From QALR01 sp045124015 (GTDB taxonomy: Bacteria > Bacillota > Clostridia > Oscillospirales > CAG-272): a DNA stretch of 11,429 bases. A program made the position numbers and the translations under genes. The notes beneath the pieces were generated by a model that had not been told where the DNA came from, made no database searches, and saw only the letters and a list, made by a program, of their open reading frames with translations. Where the stretch lies: positions 1-11,429 of the forward strand of contig JBGVLA010000165.1 of NCBI GenBank assembly GCA_045124015.1, written 5' to 3'. Positions 1-7,408 of the stretch are shown here, piece by piece (within the stretch, counting starts at the first letter, position 1; each line of letters starts with the position of its first letter).

Positions 1-1356
1 AGAACCGACTCTCTCCGTGTTTCCGATGAAGCGGCAAATGCGGCAGAAGCCTATATCCGCGAAAAATACGGCGCGGAATATTATCCGAATAAGAGAAAGG
101 TCTATAAATCCAAGGCGGCATCGCAGGACGCGCACGAAGCCATTCGTCCTGCAAGCATGGCGTTCGTTCCCGAAGAGATCCGTTCGTTCCTTTCCTCTGA
201 CCAGTACCGTCTCTATAAGCTTATTTGGGATCGATTCGTCGCAAGCCAGATGAAAAATGCGGAATACGACGCGGTCGAGGTGGAATTTATCTCCGCGGGC
301 TATATCTATAAGCTCAGCGAAAGCGTGCTTTCGTTCAAGGGCTATAAGGTCGCTTATTCCGACGATGAAGAAACGTTTGATAAGACCTCCAAGCTTCGCG
401 GACTCAAGGCGGGGGATGTTTTGCCCTTGCAGGATATCATTCCGACGCAGAACTTTACCGAACCGCCCGCGCATTACGATGAAGCTTCTCTTATCAAATT
501 CATGAAAGAGAAGGGTGTCGGACGTCCGAGTACCTATGCGCCGACCATCACGACGATCCTCGAACGCGGTTATATCGAACGCGACAAAAAGCTTCTCAAG
601 GCAACGCCCCTCGGTGTTGCGACCGTGGAGCTCATGAAGAAGAACTTCCCCGAGATCGTTGACTATAAGTTTACGGCGAACATGGAAAACGAGCTGGACG
701 AGATCGCAAACGGCGAAAACACGCTGGAGCAGGTCCTCGGCGATTTCTACGGCGATTTTGTCAAAACGCTCGAAAAAGCACAGGAACGCATCGGTGAAAA
801 TAAGGTCGAGCTTCCCGTGGAGGAATCCGATATCATCTGCGAAAAATGCGGAAAGCGCATGATCATCAAGAGCGGACGCTTCGGCAAATTCGCGGCTTGT
901 CCCGGTTATCCCGAATGTAAAAACACCAAACCGCTCGACGCATCGGGCAAATCCAAAAAAGAAAAGGAAGAACCCGAAAAGACCGACCTCAAATGTGAGC
1001 TTTGCGGCGGCGATATCGTCATCAGAAAGAGCCGTTACGGTAAATTCTATGCGTGCAGCAATTTCCCGAAATGCAAATTTACCAAGCCCATCCGTGAGGA
1101 GATCGGCGTTTCCTGTCCGAAATGCGGTGCGCCCATCGTCAAAGGCTTCGGCAAGAACCGCACAGTGTTCTTTAGCTGTTCCGAATATCCCAAATGCGAT
1201 TTTTCCACGTGGGATATGCCCACAAACAAGACCTGCCCCACCTGCGGCGACCGTCTTGCCGTCAAAAAGGGCAAAAATATCCTTGTTTGCATGAATAAGG
1301 ATTGCACCTATAAAGAAAATCTTCCCGAAGAAAAGACAGAGGGAAAGGAATCGTAA
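1..1356 (+). CDS. topA: DNA topoisomerase I (type IA), C-terminal part, 5' end outside window
   Basis: Relaxes negative supercoils by transient single-strand cleavage through a tyrosine phosphodiester. The reading frame is open from base 1, so the gene begins upstream; 451 codons are present. The first codons read RTDSLRVS, which in this family directly follows the catalytic Tyr (consensus YxRTDS), so the nucleophile lies just two codons outside the window. Core motifs seen are SQDAHEAIRP (codons 41-50) and GVGRPSTYAPT (codons 172-182). Four Cys4 zinc ribbons follow, with first cysteines at codons 280, 332, 372 and 412. The first two are spaced CxxC-x16-C-x5-C, the third has x17, and the fourth is shorter (CxxC-x14-C-x4-C). 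The tail is Glu/Lys-rich. An intrinsic terminator sits 15 nt after the stop, so topA ends its transcription unit. The identification is secure; only the length and start are unknown. Confidence 0.97.
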   Translation, partial: RTDSLRVSDEAANAAEAYIREKYGAEYYPNKRKVYKSKAASQDAHEAIRPASMAFVPEEIRSFLSSDQYRLYKLIWDRFVASQMKNAEYDAVEVEFISAGYIYKLSESVLSFKGYKVAYSDDEETFDKTSKLRGLKAGDVLPLQDIIPTQNFTEPPAHYDEASLIKFMKEKGVGRPSTYAPTITTILERGYIERDKKLLKATPLGVATVELMKKNFPEIVDYKFTANMENELDEIANGENTLEQVLGDFYGDFVKTLEKAQERIGENKVELPVEESDIICEKCGKRMIIKSGRFGKFAACPGYPECKNTKPLDASGKSKKEKEEPEKTDLKCELCGGDIVIRKSRYGKFYACSNFPKCKFTKPIREEIGVSCPKCGAPIVKGFGKNRTVFFSCSEYPKCDFSTWDMPTNKTCPTCGDRLAVKKGKNILVCMNKDCTYKENLPEEKTEGKES

Positions 1357-1371
1357 ATATTGAATTTTTTG

Positions 1372-1401
1372 AGCCTTCCCCGACTGGGGGAAGGCTTTTT
1401 T
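1372..1401 (+). terminator. Intrinsic terminator after topA
   Basis: A perfect 10-bp stem (AGCCTTCCCC at 1372-1381 with GGGGAAGGCT at 1387-1396) closes a 5-nt loop and runs into six T residues (1396-1401). This is a canonical Rho-independent terminator separating topA from coaX. Confidence 0.93.
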
Positions 1402-1411
1402 CGTAAAAAAC

Positions 1412-1440
1412 TTGCTTTTCCCAAAAAAATATGCTATTCT
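1412..1440 (+). promoter_or_regulatory. Sigma-A-type promoter of coaX (extended -10)
   Basis: A -35 box TTGCTT (1412-1417) is followed by a 17-bp spacer and a -10 box TATTCT (1435-1440), preceded by TGC, which gives the extended -10 TGn motif. The predicted transcript start is about 1447, some 37 nt before the coaX start. Its place directly after a terminator and before a gene supports it. Confidence 0.75.
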
Positions 1441-1483
1441 ATATAGGTAAGCGAAAAAATTCATGGCAAAGGGGTGTGAAACG

Positions 1484-2248
1484 ATGATTCTGACGCTCGA
1501 TATCGGCAATACGAATATCATGCTCGGCGGATTTGAGCAGGATAAGCTCACGTTCGTTGCGCGTATTTCCACGGATATCAACCGAACCGAGGATGAATAT
1601 GCGAGCAAGATTCTGAGCGTTCTTGCGCTTTACGGTGTCGAACGCACAAGGATCAAGGGCGCGATCCTTTCGTCCGTCGTTCCGCCGCTCAATGCCGTTA
1701 TCAAAAAAGCCGTTGCGTTCCTGTATGGCATCGAACCGCTTGTCGTCGGTCCGGGCATCAAAACGGGCATCAATATCCATTGTGATATCCCCTCCTCCGT
1801 CGGCGCGGATATCATCTGCGCGTGCGTCGCGGTGCATACGCTTTACGGAAGTCCCGCTCTCGTCATCGATATGGGAACGGCGACCAATATGATGGTCATG
1901 AACCGTCATGGCGCGTTTATCGGCGTTTCCATTGCCCCCGGGGTACAGATGGGACTGGACGCGCTTTCCGAAAAGACCGCACAGCTTCCCAAGGTCGGTT
2001 TGGAACCACCGCGTTCGATCATTGCGAAAAATACCGCCGATTGCATGAAATCGGGCGTGATCTTCGGTCATGCCTGCATGGTGGACGGCATGATCGAGCG
2101 TGTCCGCGAAGAAATGAAAGACGAGCTTCCCGTGTACGCGACGGGCGGTCTTGCTTCACTCGTGGTTCCGCATTGTAAGCATGCCATCACCCTTGACGAG
2201 CATCTCGTTCTCAAAGGGCTTCATATTTTATATCAGAAAAACAGTTAA
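1484..2248 (+). CDS. coaX: Type III pantothenate kinase
   Basis: Phosphorylates pantothenate to 4'-phosphopantothenate, the first committed step of coenzyme A synthesis (cytosolic, ASKHA-fold dimer in this family). The ATG at 1484 is preferred because AAAGGGGTG (1468-1475) lies 8 nt upstream and the product begins MILTLDIGNTN, as CoaX proteins do. An in-frame ATG at 1463 would only add seven residues that overlap this ribosome binding site. The product is 254 aa, the usual family length. Visible motifs are DIGNTN (6-11, phosphate binding), GADI (107-110, with the expected catalytic Asp at 109), VIDMGTATN (127-135), IAPGVQMGLDALS, and a C-terminal ATGGLASLVVPHC. Odd points are that the family GxDR motif has Ile for Arg, and that the second Thr of GTATT is Asn. 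The remaining body resembles a clostridial CoaX variant I recall with a hydrophobic residue at the Arg position, so the enzyme is probably active. It is monocistronic or weakly linked to the downstream transporter gene. Confidence 0.94.
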   Translation: MILTLDIGNTNIMLGGFEQDKLTFVARISTDINRTEDEYASKILSVLALYGVERTRIKGAILSSVVPPLNAVIKKAVAFLYGIEPLVVGPGIKTGINIHCDIPSSVGADIICACVAVHTLYGSPALVIDMGTATNMMVMNRHGAFIGVSIAPGVQMGLDALSEKTAQLPKVGLEPPRSIIAKNTADCMKSGVIFGHACMVDGMIERVREEMKDELPVYATGGLASLVVPHCKHAITLDEHLVLKGLHILYQKNS

Positions 2249-2371
2249 ACATCTTTGTCCGCGAGATCCGTTCGACTACGCACCGCCGCTCAAATCGAAA
2301 ACAAATCTATGCCATTTTTAATCGTAGACAACTTCTGTTTATGATCAACACACGCAGCGCGTGTGGGCAAA

Positions 2372-2464
2372 GTCATTCTGAGCGCAGGGCGTAGCCCGAA
2401 GTCGAAATTTTGCAGGGCAAAATCGCCGTAGGCGGAATCTTCGGCGGTGCTTGCTCAGGATGAC
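2372..2464 (+). repeat. Dispersed palindromic repeat, copy A
   Basis: This 93-bp element is bounded by imperfect terminal inverted repeats GTCATTCTGAGC (2372-2383) and GCTCAGGATGAC (2453-2464). They pair over 12 positions with one G.T mismatch. A central perfect hairpin is ATTTTGC (2407-2413), loop AGG, GCAAAAT (2417-2423). It matches the reverse complement of copy B at 8183-8273 along its whole length, by eye about 80% identical with small length differences. It has no coding capacity. The termini resemble a non-coding repeat I recall from intergenic regions of gut Firmicutes. It may be a MITE or REP-like element; no transposase is present here. Confidence 0.8.
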
Positions 2465-2501
2465 GCGCGGAGAGGATATAGGACTTAAATATCTTTTGCT
2501 C

Positions 2502-2530
2502 TTGTATATTGCTCCTTCGGGAGATAATAT
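2502..2530 (+). promoter_or_regulatory. Possible weak promoter for the S-component gene
   Basis: TTGTAT (2502-2507) and TAATAT (2525-2530) are separated by 17 bp, in an AT-rich stretch after the repeat. Both boxes are only fair matches, and a CTCC-TTCG-GGAG hairpin (2512-2523) falls between them. Alternatively the gene is read through from coaX, since no terminator is evident between them. Confidence 0.3.
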
Positions 2531-2544
2531 AAATTTTATTACTG

Positions 2545-2570
2545 CGTTGTACCGCGAAAGCGGACGACAG
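2545..2570 (+). promoter_or_regulatory. Leader stem-loop just upstream of the S-component ribosome binding site
   Basis: A hairpin with CCGC-GAAA-GCGG at its tip (a GNRA tetraloop) is extended by GTTGT pairing with ACGAC, with one bulged A. It ends a few bases before AGGAGG (2574-2579). Genes for vitamin-specific ECF S components are often controlled by riboswitches, but this leader does not match any riboswitch consensus I can recognise (TPP, FMN, THF, preQ1), and it is short. It may simply be local structure. Confidence 0.3.
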
Positions 2571-2588
2571 CTTAGGAGGATTTATCTT

Positions 2589-3179
2589 ATGAAATTCAAA
2601 AGCAAAAACAGAATGTCAACCGAGACCTTGGCGCTTGGGGCGATTCTCACCGCACTCGTCATCGTATTGCAATTCATTGCGGCGATGCTGGTTCGACTCG
2701 GACTTTTTTCCGTTTCTCTCGTGCTGATCCCGATCGTCATCGGCGTTGCGACCTGTGGTGTTGGAATGGGCGCATGGCTTGGATTTGTATTCGGCGTTGT
2801 GGTGCTTCTCAGCGGAGATGCCGCGGCGTTTTTGGCAGTCGATGTACTTGGCACCGTGGTAACGGTCTTGGTCAAGGGTATTGCCTGCGGACTTTGCGCG
2901 GGGCTTGTCTATAAGCTCTTGGAAAAGCTCAACCGCTATGTGGCGGTCTTTGCGGCGGCGATCGTTTGTCCCGTCGTCAATACGGGTGTGTTCCTCATCG
3001 GCGGTTTCGTATTTTTCCTGGATACGCTTATTGAATGGGGAAAAATAGCAGGCTTTGAGGATTTAGGCTCGTATATCTTTTTCGGACTTATCGGCTTCAA
3101 CTTCCTTTTCGAACTTGGTGTCAATATCGTCCTTTCTCCCATCGTCGTCAGACTTCTGAATATGAGAAAGAAAAAATAA
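2589..3179 (+). CDS. ECF transporter S component, probably for pantothenate
   Basis: This is a substrate-binding membrane subunit that would work with a shared energizing module (EcfA, EcfA', EcfT) encoded elsewhere. The ATG at 2589 has AGGAGG (2574-2579) 9 nt upstream and gives 196 aa, typical for S components. Six hydrophobic segments are visible at about 13-34, 40-58, 60-77, 86-109, 117-143 and 160-186. The first carries an AxxxA pattern (A18-A22), as used by S components to dock on EcfT. The tail is basic (RKKK), consistent with a cytoplasmic C-terminus. A PVVNTGVF motif lies in segment five. Substrate cannot be read from sequence; a pantothenate (PanT-like) role is inferred from the preceding pantothenate kinase gene. 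Riboflavin, niacin or another vitamin remain possible. An intrinsic terminator follows the stop by about 11 nt. Confidence 0.85.
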   Translation: MKFKSKNRMSTETLALGAILTALVIVLQFIAAMLVRLGLFSVSLVLIPIVIGVATCGVGMGAWLGFVFGVVVLLSGDAAAFLAVDVLGTVVTVLVKGIACGLCAGLVYKLLEKLNRYVAVFAAAIVCPVVNTGVFLIGGFVFFLDTLIEWGKIAGFEDLGSYIFFGLIGFNFLFELGVNIVLSPIVVRLLNMRKKK

Positions 3180-3190
3180 TACATATCTGA

Positions 3191-3219
3191 AAAAGAACCG
3201 CCTCGGCGGTTCTTTTTTT
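3191..3219 (+). terminator. Intrinsic terminator after the S-component gene
   Basis: An 8-bp core stem (AGAACCGC at 3194-3201 with GCGGTTCT at 3206-3213) closes a CTCG tetraloop. It can be extended by flanking A-T pairs and runs into seven T residues (3213-3219). It separates the coenzyme A block from the miaB operon. Confidence 0.92.
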
Positions 3220-3229
3220 ACATGGGTCA

Positions 3230-3258
3230 TTGACTCCCCCTCGAAAATATAGTATAAT
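3230..3258 (+). promoter_or_regulatory. Near-consensus sigma-A promoter of the miaB-mutS-methyltransferase operon
   Basis: TTGACT (3230-3235, five of six to consensus) and TATAAT (3253-3258, perfect) are separated by exactly 17 bp. The start point should be near 3265, leaving a leader of about 50 nt before miaB. It lies directly after a terminator. This is the strongest promoter match in the window. Confidence 0.92.
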
Positions 3259-3316
3259 GATATTGTTATAATTAAATTGGATAAGTGTGCGCCATTGCAC
3301 AGAAAAGAGAATCAAT

Positions 3317-4759
3317 ATGGCAATTATGAAAAGAATCGAGAAGGCAGAGCCTCGCATGGCAACGCCCGAAGAGATACAAAAACAAAGAACGTATACGAAA
3401 AAGATTCGCGCTGTCGTTTCGGAAATGACATCTCCAAAGGCGTGCGTCGTAACCTACGGCTGTCAGCAGAACGAAGCGGACAGCGAACGCATCATGGGAA
3501 CGCTTTGCGAAATGGGATATGCGCCCACGCAAGAGCCCAAGGATGCGGATATCATCATCGTCAATACCTGCGCGGTCCGCGACCATGCAGAGAAAAAAGC
3601 CCTTTCCATCACGGGCGGATATAAGCATCTGAAAAATAAGAAGCCCTCTCTCATCATCGGTGTGTGCGGTTGCATGGTTTCCAAAGCCGATATGAGCGAT
3701 AAGATCAAGCATAGCTATCCCTATATCGATATCGTGTTCGGCACGGAAAACCTTTGGAAGCTTCCCGAGATCGTCTATCGTACGATGAAAGAAGACAAAA
3801 GAATGTTTTTCCCGAATCTCGGTGAACCCGTCGTTGCAGAGGGGATCCCCGTTCTCCGTGAAAGCGGATACAAGGCGTGGGTCAGCATCATGTACGGCTG
3901 TAACAATTTCTGCACCTATTGCATCGTGCCGTACGTCAGAGGCAGAGAAAGAAGCCGCCGTCCCGAGGATATCATAAACGAAGTCCGCGAGCTTGTCGCG
4001 GATGGATATAAAGAGATCACACTTCTCGGTCAGAACGTCAATTCCTACGGCAAGGAATTTGGCGATGAATGTGATTTTGCCGAGCTTCTTTCCCGTATTT
4101 GTGAAATCGAGGGCGATTTTCTCGTCCGTTTCATGACGAGCCACCCGAAGGATGCTTCGAGAAAGCTCATCGACGTGATGGCGGCAAACGATAAGATCGC
4201 CAAGCATTTCCATCTTCCCGTGCAGTCGGGCTCTGACCGCATCTTGAAAGAAATGAATCGCCATTACGACAGAGAAGCCTATCTTTCTCTCATTCGTTAT
4301 ATGCGCGAAAAAATGCCCGATATCTGCATTTCCACGGATATCATCGTCGGCTTCCCGGGCGAAACGGATGCCGATTTCGAGGATACCATCTCCATTGTCA
4401 AAGAGGTCGGATACGATATGATGTATTCGTTCATCTATTCCAAGCGTACGGGTACGCCCGCGGCAGAGATGGAAGAGCAGATTCCCGAAAATATTACAGG
4501 CGAGCGTTTCGCACGCCTGATCGATACCCAAAATGAAATCTCGCTGACAAAAAATCAGCCGTATACGGATAAGACTGTCCGCGTTTTGGTGGACGGCAGA
4601 AGCAAAAATAATCCCGAAAAATTCTCGGGCAGAACAGAAGGCAATAAGATCGTCCTTTTTGACGGCGACGACAGCATGACGGGCAATTTCGTCATGGTGC
4701 ATATCACCGAAGCGCAGACCTTCGCGCTCAAGGGCGACGTTGTTGCAGATAAAAAATAA
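3317..4759 (+). CDS. miaB: tRNA-2-methylthio-N6-dimethylallyladenosine synthase (methylthiotransferase)
   Basis: A radical-SAM enzyme that adds a methylthio group to i6A at position 37 of tRNAs, giving ms2i6A and helping codon-anticodon pairing. The N-terminal domain carries cluster cysteines C49 (YGCQQNE), C85 (NTCAVRDHAEKK) and C119 (GVCGCM). The radical-SAM core has CxxxCxxC at C195, C199 and C202 (YGCNNFCTYC). A TRAM RNA-binding domain forms roughly the last 70 residues. DIVFGTENLWKLPE and the VRDHAEK stretch favour MiaB over the relatives RimO and MtaB. I chose the ATG at 3317 (480 aa): a weak GAAAAGAGA lies just upstream. An in-frame GTG at 3287 would add ten unlikely residues and has no ribosome binding site, and an ATG at 3326 is the other option. 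It is first in the operon, with mutS 21 nt downstream. Confidence 0.95.
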   Translation: MAIMKRIEKAEPRMATPEEIQKQRTYTKKIRAVVSEMTSPKACVVTYGCQQNEADSERIMGTLCEMGYAPTQEPKDADIIIVNTCAVRDHAEKKALSITGGYKHLKNKKPSLIIGVCGCMVSKADMSDKIKHSYPYIDIVFGTENLWKLPEIVYRTMKEDKRMFFPNLGEPVVAEGIPVLRESGYKAWVSIMYGCNNFCTYCIVPYVRGRERSRRPEDIINEVRELVADGYKEITLLGQNVNSYGKEFGDECDFAELLSRICEIEGDFLVRFMTSHPKDASRKLIDVMAANDKIAKHFHLPVQSGSDRILKEMNRHYDREAYLSLIRYMREKMPDICISTDIIVGFPGETDADFEDTISIVKEVGYDMMYSFIYSKRTGTPAAEMEEQIPENITGERFARLIDTQNEISLTKNQPYTDKTVRVLVDGRSKNNPEKFSGRTEGNKIVLFDGDDSMTGNFVMVHITEAQTFALKGDVVADKK

Positions 4760-4780
4760 ACAGAAGCGAGGACTCATGGC

Positions 4781-7381
4781 ATGACGCCGATGATGCAGCA
4801 ATATTTTGAGATCAAGAATAAATACCGCGAGTACATTTTGATGTATCGTCTGGGCGATTTTTATGAAATGTTTTTTGACGATGCGAAGACCGCATCCCGA
4901 GAACTCGAGCTGACGCTCACAGGCAGAGATTGCGGAGAAACGGAACGCGCGCCGATGTGCGGTGTCCCGTATCATTCCGTAGAGGGTTATATCGGCAAGC
5001 TTGTCGGTAAGGGCTATAAGGTCGCCATCTGCGAACAGCTTGAAGACCCGACGGCGGCGAAGGGCATCGTAAAGCGCGACGTGGTCCGCATGATCACCCC
5101 CGGCACGCTGACGGAATCCTCTCTCCTTGACGAAAAGAAAAACAATTATATTTGCGCGGTATTTGTCGATAGCAAAGCGATCGGCGCGGCGTTTTCGGAT
5201 ATCTCCACAGGACACGTCGCGGCGACCTCCTTTGAGGGCGAACACCGTATGCAACAGTTTGTCGGTGAGCTTGGCGTGTACGCGCCCCGTGAGATCGTTT
5301 TGAATACCACGGTGGAGGATATTCCGCAGGCGGCGGCGTTTCTGAAGGACCACTTGCAGGCGGTCATCAACCAAAATGAAGACTACCGCTTTGAGCGTGA
5401 GGTCGCATCTGCGCGTGTTCATGCTCATTTCGTGAACCTCCCGGGAGAATTTGAAGACTCCGAAAACGCGGCACTTCGTGCCCTTGGCGGACTTCTTTCC
5501 TACGTGGAGGAAACGCAGAAAAACAATCTCGAAAATCTCGGCGCGCTGAATTATTATAAAAACGGTCAATATCTCGAAATCGACATCAACTCCCGCCGAA
5601 ATCTTGAGCTTACGGAAACGATGCGCCGCGCAGAGAAAAAAGGAACGCTTCTTTGGGTTCTCGATAAGACCAAAACGGCGGCAGGCGCAAGACTTCTCAA
5701 AAAATACATCGACCAACCCTTAAAAAATCCCTATCAGATCAACCGCAGACAGGCGGCTGTCGCAGAGCTTCACGAGCGCATCATCGAGCGCGGTGAGCTT
5801 TCGGAAGCGCTTTCGGGCGTTCTCGATTTGGAACGCCTCATCACCCGAATCGTATACGGTACGGCGAACGCACGCGACCTTCGCGCCGTTTCGCAGACCG
5901 CAGGAAAGATTCCCGCCATCAAGAGCCGTCTCGCCTCTTTTGAAAGCGAAGAGCTTTCTGAAATTCACAAAAACATCGATCCCCTTTCCGATATCTATGA
6001 CCTGATCTCCGCGGCAATCGTGGATGAACCGCCGTTTTCCGTCCGCGAGGGTGGATTTATCCGTGCAGGCTTCCATGCGGAGGTCGACAGACTCACGGAG
6101 ATCGAACAAAACAGCCGTGGCTGGATCGAAAAAATCGAAGCGACCGAACGCGAAACGACGGGTATCAAGACACTCAAGGTCGGCTATAACCGCGTGTTTG
6201 GTTATTATATCGAGGTATCGAAATCCTATATCAAGGACGTTCCCGAGCGTTATATCCGCAAGCAAACGCTTGTGGGCGGGGAACGCTATATTACGCAAGA
6301 GCTGAAAGATATGGAAGCCCAAGTCCTCGGCGCGGGCGAAAAGCGCGTGGCGCTTGAATATCAGCTTTTCACAGAGCTTCGTATGCGCGTCGCGGAAAAC
6401 GTCCATAGGATCCAAAAAACAGCGTATATGCTCTCGAAGCTCGACGTATATTGCAGCCTTGCCGAGGTTGCGAGCCGAAACGGCTACACCCGTCCCGAGG
6501 TCGGATACGGCGACGTCATCTCCATCAAGGATGGTCGCCATCCCGTTGTCGAGCAGTTTGCAAAGGATGCCTTTTTCGTTCCCAACGATACCGAGCTTGA
6601 CGGCAAGCATAATCGCTTCATGCTCATTACGGGACCGAATATGGCAGGTAAATCGACTTATATGCGTCAAGTCGCGCTGATCTGCATCATGGCGCAGATC
6701 GGCTCGTTCGTCCCTGCAAAAGAGGCGAGAATCTCCGTTACGGATAAGATTTTCACCCGTGTCGGCGCGTCGGATGACCTTGCCATGGGACAATCCACCT
6801 TTATGCTCGAAATGAGCGAGGTGGCGTATATCCTTGCCAACGCGACAAGACAAAGCCTTATCATCTACGATGAGATCGGCAGAGGCACGAGCACCTTTGA
6901 TGGCATGAGCATCGCGCGCGCCGTCGCGGAATATACCCTTGGCAAGAAGATCGGCGCAAAGACCCTTTTTGCCACCCATTACCATGAGCTGACTGCCTTG
7001 GAGGACGAATGTGAGGGTGTCGTCAACTATAATATCGCCGCCAAAAAGCGCGGTGAAGGCATCACGTTTCTTCGCAAGATCGTCCGCGGTGCGGCGGATG
7101 ACAGCTACGGCATCGAGGTCGCCCAGCTTGCGGGCGTACCGCACGAGGTAACCAAGCGCGCGAAAGAGATTCTCGCCTCCATCGAATCGGGAAATACGCC
7201 CGAGATGAAGAAAAAGCCCGCAAAAGAAAAGAAAACGGAAGATATCGGCATGATGTCGCTTTCAAATTTTGCGGAAGCGGAGGTTGCGGAAAAGCTCAAA
7301 AAGGCGGATATCAATACCATGTCCCCCTTGGAAGCGCTCAATTTAATTTTTGAACTGAAAAAAATCTTATCGGAATCATAA
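4781..7381 (+). CDS. mutS: DNA mismatch repair protein MutS
   Basis: Recognises mispairs and small loops and licenses MutL. At 866 aa it is full length for bacterial MutS. It opens TPMMQQYFEIKNKY and carries the mismatch-reading F-x-E motif in GDFYEMF (F27, E29). The clamp region holds KVGYNRVFGYYIEVS (about residue 465 on). The ATPase has Walker A GPNMAGKST (618-626), Walker B ending D697-E698 in IIYDEIGRGTSTFDG, and the ATHYHEL switch (731-737). The C-terminus ends with the usual PLEALNLIFELKKIL segment. The ATG at 4781 has AGCGAGGA 8 nt upstream; the ATG at 4776 is out of frame. The canonical beta-clamp motif (Q-x-S-L/F-L/F) is not seen before the C-terminal helix; the nearest stretch is MMSLSNF at 824-830, with Met for Gln. 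All catalytic residues appear intact. The next gene starts 27 nt after the stop. Confidence 0.98.
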   Translation: MTPMMQQYFEIKNKYREYILMYRLGDFYEMFFDDAKTASRELELTLTGRDCGETERAPMCGVPYHSVEGYIGKLVGKGYKVAICEQLEDPTAAKGIVKRDVVRMITPGTLTESSLLDEKKNNYICAVFVDSKAIGAAFSDISTGHVAATSFEGEHRMQQFVGELGVYAPREIVLNTTVEDIPQAAAFLKDHLQAVINQNEDYRFEREVASARVHAHFVNLPGEFEDSENAALRALGGLLSYVEETQKNNLENLGALNYYKNGQYLEIDINSRRNLELTETMRRAEKKGTLLWVLDKTKTAAGARLLKKYIDQPLKNPYQINRRQAAVAELHERIIERGELSEALSGVLDLERLITRIVYGTANARDLRAVSQTAGKIPAIKSRLASFESEELSEIHKNIDPLSDIYDLISAAIVDEPPFSVREGGFIRAGFHAEVDRLTEIEQNSRGWIEKIEATERETTGIKTLKVGYNRVFGYYIEVSKSYIKDVPERYIRKQTLVGGERYITQELKDMEAQVLGAGEKRVALEYQLFTELRMRVAENVHRIQKTAYMLSKLDVYCSLAEVASRNGYTRPEVGYGDVISIKDGRHPVVEQFAKDAFFVPNDTELDGKHNRFMLITGPNMAGKSTYMRQVALICIMAQIGSFVPAKEARISVTDKIFTRVGASDDLAMGQSTFMLEMSEVAYILANATRQSLIIYDEIGRGTSTFDGMSIARAVAEYTLGKKIGAKTLFATHYHELTALEDECEGVVNYNIAAKKRGEGITFLRKIVRGAADDSYGIEVAQLAGVPHEVTKRAKEILASIESGNTPEMKKKPAKEKKTEDIGMMSLSNFAEAEVAEKLKKADINTMSPLEALNLIFELKKILSES

Positions 7382-7408
7382 ATATTACTTTTTAGGAGGA
7401 AAATGAAT

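Larger units (their letters stand above)
2249..2588. other. 340-bp intergenic region between coaX and the ECF S-component gene
   Basis: No gene is supported here. From 2249 to about 2348 I see no clear structure, and no convincing terminator for coaX. A small perfect hairpin (CACACGC, loop AGC, GCGTGTG, 2349-2365) has no U-run. Repeat copy A occupies 2372-2464. The rest (about 2465-2588) is the leader of the S-component gene, with two tetraloop hairpins and a possible weak promoter. The frame of the downstream gene stays open back to 2451, but that part overlaps the repeat and has no ribosome binding site, so I do not treat it as coding. Confidence 0.7.

Noticed and set aside
1439..2071. 210-codon minus-strand frame opposite coaX
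   Set aside because: Antisense shadow of a clearly identified gene; no promoter, ribosome binding site or domain.
2349..2365. Perfect 7-bp hairpin as a possible coaX terminator
   Set aside because: The stem is short, lies 100 nt after the stop and is followed by GGCAAAG rather than a U-run.
2372..2464. Repeat as part of a CRISPR array
   Set aside because: Only one copy at each of two distant sites, about 92 bp long, inverted relative to each other, with no regular spacers and no cas genes.
2451..2588. 46-codon upstream extension of the ECF S-component reading frame
   Set aside because: It would start inside repeat copy A without a ribosome binding site, whereas AGGAGG stands 9 nt before the ATG at 2589 and the protein from there has the normal S-component length.
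3272..7144. Very long minus-strand open frames (814 and 474 codons, same frame) opposite miaB and mutS
   Set aside because: They lie exactly opposite confident, motif-rich genes, have no ribosome binding site or recognisable domain, and their composition (Arg/His/Asp/Ile/Phe-rich) is that of a codon-bias shadow. The near absence of TTA, CTA and TCA codons in the real genes explains the lack of stops.
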